The notes under the pieces were generated by a model that saw nothing but the letters and a program-made list of their open reading frames with translations, made no database searches and was not told the DNA's origin. Source: Anastatus disparis (Eukaryota > Arthropoda > Insecta > Hymenoptera > Eupelmidae). From it: a DNA stretch of 64,000 nt. The position numbers and the translations under genes are program-made. The DNA lies in NCBI GenBank assembly GCA_017163975.1, contig JAFFSR010000244.1, positions 12,463,501 to 12,527,500 on the forward strand, written 5' to 3'. Below are positions 1 through 13,343 of this stretch, one piece after another (position 1 is the stretch's first letter; every line of letters starts with the position of its first letter).

Positions 1-861
1 TCAAGAGTAACATCTTTTAACCTTTGCGTACAAATATTATATTGTTATAATAAACACTACAGTTCTATAATTTCAAAATTATTAATTTAACAATGTTAAT
101 TTATGATTATTTAGAGCTTTTTCTAAAAAAAAGAGTTTTTTATATTTTTTTAACGAAAATTTAAAATAATCAATAACTTAATCATGACTTTATAGAATTA
201 TAGAAAATGAAAAATAAATAAATAACAAAAGTTTGAAAAAGCTTGAAGATTTACTTATTTCGATTAAGTTTTAACTTTATATTACATCAACTCATACAGT
301 CATTGTTTGGTTCGTGGCAGTAGCAGCAGGTTATTCTTAATGCACAGTATCGCAATCTAGAGAGTAATACAACACGAAACAAGATGAAGCGAAAGAGAAA
401 GAGAGAGAAAGAGGAACGTATATAAGGGTACAAGCTTTTCTCATTGAACGCATGCGGCAACGTCTCGTTTTACAGAAACATGGAGGGAATATAAGTAAGA
501 GAGAGATGGAAATGCCTTAGGCAATAGAATGCCTTGTTTAACTAGCCTTTTAATTAGTAACGCTTAAAAATTTAGCACGAACAACCTCGTGAAATACACA
601 TCCGGAAAAGCCTTAGCATAAGGCTATCACTAAGCCAACGTCTACGTCTTCATATAAGCTAAGGATGTATACGCGGAGTATCGTTCTCAAAAGCTTGTGC
701 ATAAGAAGCTCGAGAAATTAACATTAAAGATCAAAATATTAAAAAAAAAATAACATTTTAACTTCAAGTTTTCTCTTACTTCTATGTAAAAATTTTATTT
801 TTTATTAAAAAAAAAAAAAAAATTAATAAATTTTATATCATGAAATAATTTTAGTTATTTG
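1..861. other. AT-rich non-coding stretch
   Basis: No gene is supported here. The stretch holds AT-rich sequence, a purine-rich GA tract near 391-413, and a poly-A run near 808-822 shortly before the first SINE. Confidence 0.6.
391..413. repeat. (GA)n-rich simple repeat
   Basis: Imperfect purine tract made of GAAA and GAGA units. It is one of many GA/CT tracts in the window. Confidence 0.75.
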
Positions 862-1055
862 TATTTATTTGACGTCGCTGTATTTCAGCTATCATTGCGA
901 TGCTATTATTAGCGACGGAAGATTTCAGTGTGTTTAAGAACAAAGCACATGTAACATATACAGTGGTGCTTGCATAAATCGGCCGAGAACGGGATTCGAA
1001 CTCGGGTCCTCGAGATTACGAGTCCATCACTCTACCGATTGAGCCACTGACGAGT
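862..1055 (-). mobile_element. tRNA-derived SINE, copy 1
   Basis: Read on the minus strand, the element starts with a tRNA-like head: an A-box match (TGGCTCAATCGG) and a B-box match (GAGTTCGAATCC). The anticodon-loop position reads CGT. The body then runs through AAGCACCACTGTA, a conserved ACATGTGCTTTGTTC block and CAGCGACGTC, ending in a T/A-rich tail. The same head and body recur in six other places in this window, which marks it as a dispersed retroposon rather than a tRNA gene. SINEs of this kind are transcribed by RNA polymerase III from the internal A and B boxes and are mobilised by a partner LINE. The head and body are well preserved. The target-site duplication is uncertain: AGTTATT-like and AGTTTTATTT-like sequences flank it. 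Confidence 0.88.
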
Positions 1056-4000
1056 TCTTCAGTTTTATTTCCTTTATAGTTTAGTAATTCTCTTGTGATT
1101 AAAGTAAGTTAAACATCATTATTTAATAAAAAAAATATAAAAACAAATTATAATATTTACTGAATTCTCGATATTAAAACACTTAAAAAGCATGGAATAT
1201 ACAATATTAAAAAAAAACTATGAAAAATAACACAGACGTTTGAAACGCTTATTATTCAAACGACTTAATATTCGCCGTTTAGAATATTGCATACTACCCC
1301 CGCATATTGAGTGTGATTCATCCTGTGGTGCGTGAAACGTGCAATCCGTTAGTAGGGCGCTCACAAAAAAAATGAAGAAAAAAAGAGAAAAAGGAAACTT
1401 ACATACAAGCCGATACGCAAGTATGTTTTATTTTGTGCTTATTTCAACACCCTCCCTTCATTGCCTATACTGTTTTTCTTCTTTTTTTTCTTGTTTTATA
1501 TTTATATATGTCATTGCAACATGTTTAGAGTAATTTTTTATTGTTTTTTTGTAATAAATACTTTTTTGGGTAGTGATACAATAAATTGTTATAATAAAAA
1601 AAATTATTGCCAAGCAAATACATAAGCAGAAATAGATTTGTTATTATTTTTTTGCTTTTTATATTCATTTTAATATTAATTTTTTAGATTTTTATATAAG
1701 TATAATCCGCAAATAAGAATATCGATCATTTAAAAATATTTTTTAATTGAACAAATTGGAATTGAAATTTCAAGTTTAATTTTTTGAAATTTGGATGTAT
1801 TTTATAAAGATTTAAAGTTTTTTTTCTTAGGAAAAATGTAGTTAAATTTTGAATAAAAGTGAATTCAAACTATTCGTAATGATTGTTTAGTTTCGCCCAC
1901 GTGAGCATGTTGTTTGAATCTCAGATCGAGGTTGTATTTGGAAACAACTTTTAGTTTTTCTTTCTTAAAAGTATACGCAAAAATAGTAACCGGCACAAGC
2001 TATCTATCAAATTGTGTATTTTCAAGTGTCCTATTATCAGTATCTATTAACAATTCATGAAATTATTTTTTATTATATAGTGATAACACCATACGATAAT
2101 TTGTGTTACTGGTTTTAGAAAAGTGCAATATGATTAATCTGAAAGAATCTTAACTGTTTTATGTGTTAAATTTACATTTTCTTTGTTTTAATCTCTCATT
2201 TCAGTAGAATAAATAAAATATTACTAGAAATAACCAATAAGGTAAAAAACTCAGCATCATATAAAAAATTTGTAAATCGTCGAGTATATGAAATATAACT
2301 TACAGATGTTCATAAAGAGAACTAAATACGGCCCTTGTAAGGAAAAAATAAAAATTCTTAAATTTTAACAAAAACAATATAGTGTTCAAAAAACTTTATA
2401 CAACTTAAAAAAAAACAAACAAGCACACTTTTGAAATTTTAACAATAAACATTTGAGGAAAAATTTCTTGGTAACCATACATAATTGTTTGCTCCACTTT
2501 GCTAAGTAAATTTCGCTTTCGCGTTCGTGCGAAATAACAATGTAACATATTCACTTCATGATCGCGTTATTTACGTATACATGAAAAAAAAGAAATTCTT
2601 TGAAAATGAATACAATAGCAGAAACGTCAGAGAAATAATAATAAAAGGTAGAATAACGAACAAAAGAAAAATAATATTAAACTCAAGCCAAGGATTTACC
2701 TATACACACTTTTTGTTTCTCCCTCTTGGAATTTCGTATCCTTTCGCTTACGTTACTTTTATTTTTTTTTTTTTATAAAAACAGTTTTTTTTTTTGTTTC
2801 AAAGGGTTCTTGCTTATAATACGAAAAGCTGGATATTTTGTAAGAGAGTTTACCATGAGTTTAGGTTTTTATACGAAGCTCTCTAGTCTTCCTTTTTTTT
2901 TATCAGATTAATTTTGAGGATAATGAATTGAAGAGGTCAGTATATTTTTTTTACTTTTAAGCCTTACACGGACTGAGCAGGTTACATCTAAAGTATTTTT
3001 GTAGGGACGTTACTTTTTCAAGGGACTACTATACGTGCGGTAGAAACTCGTCAGGAAATGCTTTTGTTTTGCATTTCCACTTTTTTATGGAGAAAGGAAA
3101 GAACGATTTTTTTTTCGTTTTTTTAGACGTATGTGAAGGAATACTGGCTAAAAAACGTAATTGTAACTTTAAAATTTTTAATTTTAGTATATTTTATATC
3201 AAATACAAAGTTCATAATTAACGTTAATTTCATTATTATTATGTGAGTTTCAATATTTAACATTTTTAATGTTTTTATTTAAAAAATTTAATTTAATATA
3301 AATTTAAAATTTATCTTTCTGAATATATTTTCTTAAATTACATTTCATTCGATGTAAATGTTTACAAAGTAGATACAGTTATAGGGAAAAAATGTAAATA
3401 AATTTCATGGATAAGCTTGATTTCCGTACTACAGAATATTTATCTTAAAATAATAAAAAAACGTTATGTTGAGTAAAATTTAATAACTTTAATTATTTTT
3501 TTTTTAAGATAAAAAAATTTAATTAAACGCTGAATATTTTTTGTTTTAATATACATAAGCATGCCCTTCGTAATAAACATTTTACAAATTACAGTTTTAA
3601 ATAACTAAATTAACCATTGCGAGCTCGACTAATTGAAAAGTTTCTGCGAGAGAAAAAAAGACTGGGCAAATAAAAGACCAAGCAATATAAAATCTCCGTG
3701 GAAAGCAGTCAAAGCGTCAAAGGAGCTTCTTTAAGTTTGCTTCGTAGCGAATTTCAACCGACACGAATATCTTCGATGCAATATCGGATTTAGTCAAGCT
3801 TACGTTCACGAGAAGAAAAGAGTAAGAAAAACTTTGGCCCCTAAATAAAAAGGGTTGTCACACCTCGCGCCCTTTGACTTTCACCCTCTCTTCTTCTTTT
3901 TTTTTTTACTCGCATACTCTTGTTCCACCCCCCGTCTTTCAGACATTTTTCTCGTTCTACTCACTTCCACGGCCTTATATTTCTTTCACATTTTATCTGT

Positions 4001-6280
4001 GTCAAAGTTAAAAGTCAGATTTTTAATATCGTGTACAGCTTTTACTTTTTCTATTTATATACTCTACATTAAAAAGTGTTTTTTTAGAAAACTGTTACCA
4101 TTAATAATTGTTGTTTGCATTTGGTAATATAGATTTATTAGGTAAAACTTTAAAAAAGATATTAAATTTTAGAATTCTTTTATTTGAAATTTCTATCTGA
4201 ATAAATTAATTAAATTAAACCCTAAAAAAAACTTGCTAATTAATTTTCGCCTCCGACAAACAAGTCGCACTTTCAAACTTTTTCCTAAAAATAAAAACAA
4301 AACCCAACTTTTCTGTAAAACCGATCACACATACCCTCTTGCGCAAAAATGGGGGTGTAAAAAATGAACCCTTAAATTCCTTCGGTGCATTCTAAGCCCT
4401 CGACCCCCATGCAAAGCTTTTTTCCGGTTGAACTCAACTTGTTCGTATAGCCACGAGAAGTTTGACAGCCGGGACCAAAAATACCGGAGACATTATTAAA
4501 TATGATTACCCTTACCAACTAAAATGGAGTAGGAGGAGGTGGGAAAGGGGCTAAAAAGTAAAAAGTTGCCGAAGGCGCGGATTCGCGAGGTTTGAAAATA
4601 AAAAGAGTATAGGAAAAGAGTGAGTTGAAAGAGTTCAGCCGGCCGTTTCCGAGTCAAGCTCTCTCAAACTTTGATACGATTAAGACGGAACGAATTAATC
4701 TTCATCCCTCTCGAACAGCGAGAGAGAGAAGATTGAGCTGCCATTGCTTGGGGAAAATTTTTCAAAGGATGTAGAGAAAAGGGGGTGGAAAAAAAATAAC
4801 GCTGGATGGGAGGTTGAGAGATCGCTAAACTGAAAGACGAAAGAGAAAAAGAAAGGGCTAGCATACAACGTAGTTTTGCCAGGCGTTTTTACCCTTTTCA
4901 CGCCAAGGCGAAGACGACGTTAATTAGGACACGAGACGGCACTGTACGATATCTTTACTCCCGTACTCTGGCTCTGAAAAAGGAAACTCGGAGGAATATT
5001 TTGCGGAGAGCAGAGAAAGACAATCACGGTTGCAGAATTTGTCAAAAAAAATTTGCGTTCCAATGGAGCGGAGGTAGAGGAAGTTGCAAGTCGGAATTTA
5101 TTGGACCCGGTGGACTTATAGCAGTGATTAAAGTCGTCGTCAGGCTGTTGTCGTTCTTTCGACTTGTCTTTTTTTCTAAACGAACTGCGTGCTAGGTGAT
5201 TGTCATTTTCTTTTTAGCTCGAATAAAATAAAATCTATTCTTTTAGAGAATTTGACTTTTCCCTGATTATTTATGAGTCTGTGACCATATATTAGTCTTG
5301 GCTCTTAGACGGCTAATGTTACTTTTAAATAACATGTCAAAAATCTATTTTGTTTTCAAATTAATATAAAAAATAGAAAAAACGTAAAGTTTACTAATGT
5401 TAAAAATTCAAATAATATTAAAAAATAAAGCAAATAAAAATAATTTGATAAACGTCTAATATTGAAAATTTTAAATATTTTAATACATTACAATACATCT
5501 GAATCGGTCCAATATTATATGAGGTGAAGTTAGTACTCTCGGTGTGCTTGAATGGAAATTATAATTTTACAATAAACATTCAGATAAGTTTAACTAATAT
5601 TGACTATCATGTTGCCAATTGTCAAAAATGCACATATGTGCTACATGTGTGTCATAGTCATATAGCTTACTATTATAATGATTTCATATCAGTGATTATA
5701 GTGATTCTGTTCCATAACAAATAACACAAAATATGACAAAAATATGGTAAAATAATCAAGAAAATATATGAGATCATGTGTATATTCAGTGTAAATTTAG
5801 ATTATGCAATGTTATAAAAAATTTTGAAACATAGTACTCGAAAATATTATGATCTGGGTATCGAAGGATTAATGTATACAATCAATTCGTAAGATTACTC
5901 ATAAATGTTTAACAATTAGTTAATATAAATAAAATGAAAATTCAATTTTTAAACAATTAAAACATAAAATTGTAAAAGCCACGGTTTCTTGTACAGCAAA
6001 GATAACGATCCAGCTAACCACCGATTCGCAGTTAGACTTGCTATATATCCTCGTGTTCACTTAGGTTGAACTGAGAAATAAGGGAAAACTGAGAGATAGA
6101 AGAGAGAACAAGTAACCAGCATTGCAGTAGTCATGAACGGCATGGTCAGCAGTGGTCTACCATTCTACCTACCCTTTTCTCCTTTTCTCTTTTCAATTTC
6201 TATTGTGAACACGACTTAATTGCCGAAAAGGAAGGTGGACCGCGGAGTTGCTGCATGAGCATGTCGTCACAGACGAAGGC

Positions 6281-6302
6281 GTCTCTCTCTCTTTCTCTCT
6301 CC
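6281..6302. repeat. (CT)n simple repeat
   Basis: A run of CT dinucleotides with one TTT interruption. Confidence 0.8.
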
Positions 6303-9300
6303 GTATGCCCCGATCCCTTTTGAAAATTTACAACAATTGCAATTGACAGAAAGGAGATAATATACTTTGTTCATGTATGGCAATTCATTTTAGAATCTTA
6401 TCACAGATTAATATTATAAATTTAATTGTTTACGTTTAAAATATTTAATGATTACTTTATGTAATACATGATATTGGTTGAGGATTAGTTTATAAATTTT
6501 GATATTCGATTATGAACTAGTGTCCACAATCAATGTTTTCTTTTAACTAACATCGACTTATCGAATGAAACGTCATTCGAAGATTAAAATATAATATTTA
6601 CTGAATTATTTCTGGAATAAAGAAACTTTTTGTTTCTAAAAATTTGTATCATAATCCATTTAAAATGTAACCGTACATTCATCTTAAACTGTTTTGGAAT
6701 ACTCGATAAAGAAACAAATTGCATTAGCGTTCAATTTTAAAATAGATACACAATTTCTTTAGCAAATATAAAAGTGTAAAATATCTTTGTGGAATCGATA
6801 TCTGGTAACAATTGAAGGTACTATAGTTTAATAAAGCCGCATTGTTACCGCTCATGATTTGATTCTCATGGTCCTATTTTGAATCTTTAGAAAAGCACTA
6901 AATTAAGATATTCTCAGTATTTTCCAAGTATTTATCTTAAATTAACTAAAAAAAGACACGTTCGAGCTAAATATATAATGCTTTTATGCCAGAATCAAAA
7001 GATACGTTCTATTTTATATTTTTCTATTTATATTAATGCAAATTATATAAATAATTTATCGGAATCAGAATAATTCAATGGGCTATTTTGGGTCCAGATG
7101 AACTTATTTTTACTCCGTACAAATAAATTGTAGAAACGTGTTATTAATAAATTGTAGAAACCAATTCTTTACAGAATAATTAAAAATTATTTAAGTTAAT
7201 GAAAGACACAGGATAATTCATAAAAAAAGAATATAACAAATATATGAATAAGCAGTTTGATTTGAAGAAGAAAATAGAAAAAAGAAATTGAAGCATAAAA
7301 AAAAATCGTCAATGTCTCGTACGTAAATTGTTGGAGAATAGTATCTACACATTGTCAGATTTGGAATGAAGGCAAAAGAGCCAAGGGAGGAAAGCAAGAG
7401 GAGAAGAGACGTTTATATAGTAAAAGGGTCGCGTTAAGCTTTTCGCGTGTGAATTTGCTGATCGGTTAGTATTTAGCAATAAAGTTTGATTTCCCGAATG
7501 AATCAGTATAGGGAAAAAGGGAAGAGTAGCAGTAGCAGCAGGAGTAGAAGTTGTTCAGCAGGACCGAGAAAAAAGTGAAAAGAACTGCGACTGATTTTAG
7601 TCGCTTTGGTCAAAATTACAGGATTTCTACCGAGATGGTATATAGTAAAAGGCTAAAAGTTCGCGCCGTTTAACGCTGATCGTGTGTATTGAGGGAGAAA
7701 AGCTTGTATAAGGGTAAAGAGAAGAAGGGAAATAGAATGACCGGAAAGTCCAGAGATCCGTAGATGAAGGGATATTCACTTGCTGTCTTTATTCGCTTAT
7801 GTATGGGAATGACCCTGCTGCTTTTCTCATGCTTTATGTACTATGAGTTTCCAAAGATTTTGTATTTATTATATCAATTGAATTACTGGTTTGTATCTGT
7901 GGTTCCGATGGTTAAAGAATCTTAACTATGCAACATTTATTTTATCTCTTTATTTTTAAAAAAGAATCATGTGATTGCTAATAATAATTTTATAGCTAAT
8001 TAGCATACGTTATTAGTAAAAAAATTGTACTTCTTATAAGAAAAATAATTAAAACCAGTTTCAAAGGATTAAAAATAAAAAATTTTTGGAGAAATTTGTT
8101 TTAATTTATATCATAAATTCAATGTTGTCTTTTTTATTTAAATATCATATTATTGATATGATTGACGTAATTTTAATATTGATCAATGTTTGCTTCTCAA
8201 AGTATTGATGAATTTCTCCAAATTTCCTTGCTTATCATTCCTGATAAATGGTAGTAATTTTTAAATTTAATTTAAATGATATTTTAACAAATAGTGAAAT
8301 AAAAATCAGTACTTTATTAGGGAATATAAATAACATGTAAATTTTTCTAATGTCCATTTTCCCATATCTCTCTTTTTAGATCCTTGAGTTGGGTAGACAT
8401 ATGCGAATCTGTCGTTTTAACTAAAGCTGGTCAGCTTTTCCTGGTATCGTTGGTACAAGATGTACGAGCCACGGATGATAAAAGAAAGAAGTAGAAAAAA
8501 AACGAAGAAAAGGACGTTTGCGGTCGCCTGCGTCAAATGGCCTCTTACAAGTTTGTGGATGACGACAGCTATTTTCGAACTGCTTGTTCATGAGCGATAT
8601 AAGGCTCTTTTTTATTCGGCATCTGACATTAGAATTGAATCGATGAGCGATTTTGTTACTGGACAGATTTATTTAGATATTACGCATAGAAAATCTAATG
8701 GATGTCCATAATACTCTTAGGAAAATTTGAATATATATCATCTGATGATAGCATTTCAAAATATCTGATCATCAGTTTCCAATACTAAATTTGGAAGATT
8801 CACAAAGTAATATAATTCTTTAACACCTGTACAAATTATCAACTTATATATACTTAATTTACTTACAAAAATTAATTTCTGACTTTTAAAATATTAATAA
8901 TAAAATCTACAATTCTAATATTACTACTATAATTACCGAAATATAAAATTACAATCTATTATATTAATATACAAAAAGACCATTCTTTATAAAAAATTCC
9001 AGCTATATAATTGGACATCCTTATCATTAAAATTATAATCCTGTTATCTGTTAGACAATATTGCAAGTAATAATGTGATATTCTAGTATTACTTTAATTT
9101 TCATGTTATTTTTTGAGAAAAATCTCATGACATAAACATCTAATTCTTGATTGAATTATTTGAATGAAAAAACAATAATTTCAATGTATCAGAATTAAAA
9201 GCACAGGCTATAAAAAAGGAAATTAATAGCAAAGAAACTAGACATAGAATTAGTACCCGAGCATTGTATGCAAAAATAAAAAATAATTGAAAAGTAACTG

Positions 9301-10110
9301 AAAATAGTCCAATACAAACTTTTTTGACGATTCTAAAAAACGCATTTGTAAAACTGGGCTAACTTTGGAAACTGTATTAAATTCGACAATTGGACCAAAT
9401 TCAGTTTTGCAAATACACTTTCAGAATCGTTAATAGAATTGGTATTTACTTTTTCCTTTCACTAATCTGAACTTTTTTATTTTCAATTTCGAATTTCAGT
9501 TTATTGAAATAATTATTCGTAAATTCAAGATTAAATAAATTGAATAATCTTTCGAATACAAAATGAACATTTTAAGGATTGGACTTTCTATTTCTATGTT
9601 TTTATTTTATCTAAAGAAGAGTATTATACTATAGAAATAATTTAAAAATTAAGAATTAAAATTAGAAAATTTGAAAAACCGCAATAATATGTTCAATGAT
9701 TGATCTTGTACAAAATGAAAAGGACAAAACTGAAAAATAATATTCACATTTAGCAAACCAATCCATTTTTATTAGATTCAATATTTAAATAACTTTGACT
9801 TGATATATTTAAATTTTTATTAATAGTTAAAAATATTTTGATCATAAAATTGAAAGATTTGAAATTTTCTTACTTGTATGAAAAATCAGAAAATATTGAA
9901 ATACTTATTACCATAGCATTGTTTACATTGATCATACATGAAAACTTGGCATTCAACGATATGAAAATAAGTAACTTCTCCCTCAAAGTGTTCCTCTTTG
10001 AAACATAAGAAGCTATAGCTTTTTATGAGTTATGAAGAGGATGAGATAGAATTGCGCGCGGTATTTACCCAATCGGCTGACTGACTATTGAGCGACTGAA
10101 TTGTGACAGT

Positions 10111-10137
10111 GGAGAAAGAAAGAGAGAGAGAGAAAGT
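10111..10137. repeat. (GA)n simple repeat
   Basis: GAAA units lead into an uninterrupted GA run and back to GAAAG. Confidence 0.8.
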
Positions 10138-11004
10138 AAAAGTATGGAATATTTAGCGTTCAGTGAGCTATAAAAGCAATTATATGGAAGCCCATTGTTT
10201 GGATGGAGAGTGCGCCACAGCGATACCATGCTGGGGAGGGAGGTAAAAAGTAAAAAAAAACGAACGAAAATTTGTCGTATGAAGTAGAAATCGCAAGAAT
10301 ATCCCGTAGCAATAAATACGAACGAGTCAATTCATTCTCTTTATCGGCAAAAGCTTGAAGAGAGAAAGAGAAAAAGCAAGAGGAGACACAACGAAATCTC
10401 AATTCACTTCAAATAACTCCTCTTCCTGTTCATTACGCGCTTGACAAGTTTGCCGCCAAATAAAAGCTTGAGATTTAGCTATACAAAGTTATTTTCGTGG
10501 CATTTTATGATTCCTAGTTTGGTTTGTTTTAAGTAACTTTTTATTAAAGACAAAGCAATAAATGTATCCATTTTACATTAAAAAAAGCAATTTTTACAAT
10601 TATTTTTTATTAATTGTATTTTGTGCATACAAAAGCGAAAAGTAAGAATTATTGTTAATCGCATGCTCGAAGTCAGATTAATTTTTTTTGGAATATCAGA
10701 TCCATGCAACCAAATGATTTTAAAAACTTGATAATTAAATAAATTTTAAACTTATTAGAAGTTGTTAAAAAATTAAACAATATCGATAAAGGGAAAGGAA
10801 AATTTTGCGTCACGTGAAATTACTGTATATAAAAATTTGTAATAAATTAAAATGTATAATCTTTATTAAGAAATTGAAATTTTTTAATTCAGTAAAATTC
10901 GAAATTAATCATAATTTTTACAAAAGAGAACACTTGCATCTTCATGATTTATTGATTTACATTGATAAAAATTTACATGTAAAATATATTGAACTACTTA
11001 CTTA

Positions 11005-11048
11005 AAATCTGTTCTCTTAAGTATTTTATAAAATCTATTCTCTTAAGC
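11005..11048 (+). repeat. Two-copy direct repeat
   Basis: The motif AAAATCTRTTCTCTTAAG occurs twice, about 26 bp apart, with one base difference. It is a small local tandem duplication. Confidence 0.7.
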
Positions 11049-13040
11049 ACTGGAGATAGTGATGATATTTTTGTCATCTTAATGAATCTCATAAGGCAAA
11101 ATAAATAATGAATGATTACAAAAAATTTAATCTAAATATTGTTAAATTAATCGTATTGTCATTATAAATGATTCAAGTTAAAAATATTTTAAAATCAAAT
11201 AATTAATTTACTAATATACTTTAAAAAATAACAAATGATACTTCATCTAATATACATTTGATTAACATCAAGCATATCTCGATCTTACCCAAAAATTAAA
11301 GAAAAAAAAAGGTCCAAAAAAAATTTCAAGCCGTTACTGCATTCAAATCGCACGCTCGTCAAACCTAATGAAAAAAGGGGGTGGCGTTGGCGATCGGAGA
11401 AACGGTGTGCTTGATCGTTCTTTTTTTCTTTCCTTTTTTTTTTAACTCTCGCTCTCCTGTCCGGGGGAACAGATGGCTGATCAGATACTAGAAATTAAGG
11501 GCGTTGTCAGGAGTAAGGATAAGAGAGAAATGTGTATTAATTTTTCAAGTTTTTTAATTAGCGAATGTCTCCGTTTCGCTTCACAGCCTGGGACATTTAT
11601 ATTAGAACGTACCTACGCCTGGCCGTGTCCTGCTTTTTCCACTCTTTTTCGCTCTGTCTTTTTCAAATCTCCCTTTAACCATCTTTTTTTCCTTTTTCTT
11701 TTTTCTCTTTTTTTTGCTGCAGCTTTCTTTACCCTAGGCAACCAAAGCTGAGCTACTGATGTTGCCATTCCTTACTTCCTTCTTTTCTTCATCTACTCGT
11801 GTAGCGAGTCCTTCTTTTTTTTCTTCTTCTTCTTCTTTTGATTCTTTTCTTTCCCAGTAAGTAGTTTCTACAGGCGGTTCGTCTTTTCTTCTTCGTCTTC
11901 TCTTTTATTTTTCTTTTCTTTTTTTCATTTTCATCTCCAGGCGTTAGTTTATTTTTTTTCTCTTTCTCCTCCTAGACTCCCTTAAGCTTGAGCGAAAAAA
12001 TTTTTTTCTTCTTACCCGACGACGGGCGTCATTAATTTGTTATTCCTAATTGTGTATTAAATAATAATTATACCTTCTGGGGTAAAGGTGGAAAACTCGA
12101 ATCGTTATTTATGAGGGTCGGAATTCCTTGGCTTTTGTGTATCAAATCAAGGCAATGACGGCTGTCCCTTGGGAAAATTTTAATCAAACGATGGATTTAT
12201 TTTTTTCTTTTCAAACAGTTGTCAAGTGCTTTATAATCAATGCTCAATATTTCAAGATTTTATTTTGGTTAAAATGTAGAAAAATTTGTCACTTTTTTTT
12301 TAATTGTGCGCAAAGAAGAAATAATTTTGAAATCTTAATTTGGCATTCAAATTAATTATCTTGTTATTTTACAGTAATTAATTTAATAAATATATACATT
12401 AGCAAACGTGAATATTATAACAATTATTAATTTTGGTTTAATTTAATTTATAAATATTATTATAAATATTTAAGCCAAAATAAAAAACTTCATGGTCAAA
12501 GATTTAAAAATAAAATTCTAAAATAATGGTTTCATATACAATAGCATACTGGCTTATATTTCTTAAAATTCACGTTTGTAATAAATAATATTGTACGATT
12601 TTTGTATAAGAATTTAAGAAAAAAAAATAAAACCAGGTCACAATCAACTGCAAAGGTAAAGAAGCTTCCCTTTACGAAAAAAAGCCGAAAAACTGTCTCA
12701 TTCAAATATCTCATGCGTATAAAAGCTTTGCCGCCATATCCTTAAGCAACACGACATTTTCCGGATCGCATTTCCCTCCTTATCAGTCACCCTAAACCAT
12801 GAGTATTTTTTTTTAATTTTTTTTTTTTTAAAGAAGGCGTCAAAGAAAGCTTATAGCGCGTGCATCTTGACAATAGGAACGTTTTAACCTGTTTATGTCC
12901 TCTTTATATCTTCAAACGATCCAGAACTAATTAGAAGTACGTCGAAACTTGTGCTCTAAACTCCTCTGTTTTTCCCTATAGGTTTCAGAAAAGTATTCCC
13001 CTACACACCCCTTTTATATCTCCTTCTTCCATATAAACTA

Positions 13041-13073
13041 AAGAGAGAGAGAGAGAGAGAGAGAACGAGAGAA
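13041..13073. repeat. (GA)n microsatellite
   Basis: About 11 to 12 uninterrupted GA units, followed by imperfect GA. It lies 150-300 bp before CT tracts of opposite sense. Confidence 0.88.
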
Positions 13074-13221
13074 GAACCCCGAAGGATCTTAACCCAGACA
13101 ATAGGTAAGAGAGTAGAATAGGCCTCAAGACACTGAACGTCGTAATGCAGAAAGACCAGAAACTCTATTGTTGGGTGGCGGGTGGCGGGCAGTTAAGTGC
13201 TTCTGTGTGCGTCTAGTTTCT

Positions 13222-13343
13222 CATCTCTCTCTCTCTTTCTATTGCTATCTCTTTTTCTCTTTCTATAAAACGAAGTAGGTATACGTTTTCTTTCTTTACA
13301 TTTTTTTCTTCTCTTTTTTTATCTTTCTCTCTCTCTCTCTCTA
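13222..13343. repeat. (CT)n microsatellite cluster
   Basis: Two CT runs (about 13224-13262 and 13323-13342) sit in a pyrimidine-rich zone. Together with the upstream GA run they form an inverted arrangement able to pair in a transcript. Confidence 0.82.

Larger units (their letters stand above)
1056..13040. other. Long gene-poor AT-rich stretch
   Basis: No coding region, RNA gene or intact transposon is supported across this stretch. It contains AT-rich sequence, poly-T and poly-A runs, purine tracts near 6281 and 10111, a pyrimidine-rich zone at about 11400-11960 with TTC triplet runs near 11820, and an 18-bp direct repeat at 11005-11048. Short open frames in it are rich in Phe, Lys and Ile and look like chance frames. 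It could be intergenic DNA or an intron. Confidence 0.55.

Noticed and set aside
959..1055. tRNA gene on the minus strand
   Set aside because: The tRNA-like sequence is the head of a repeated SINE: the same head plus body occurs seven times, and the acceptor arm does not close.
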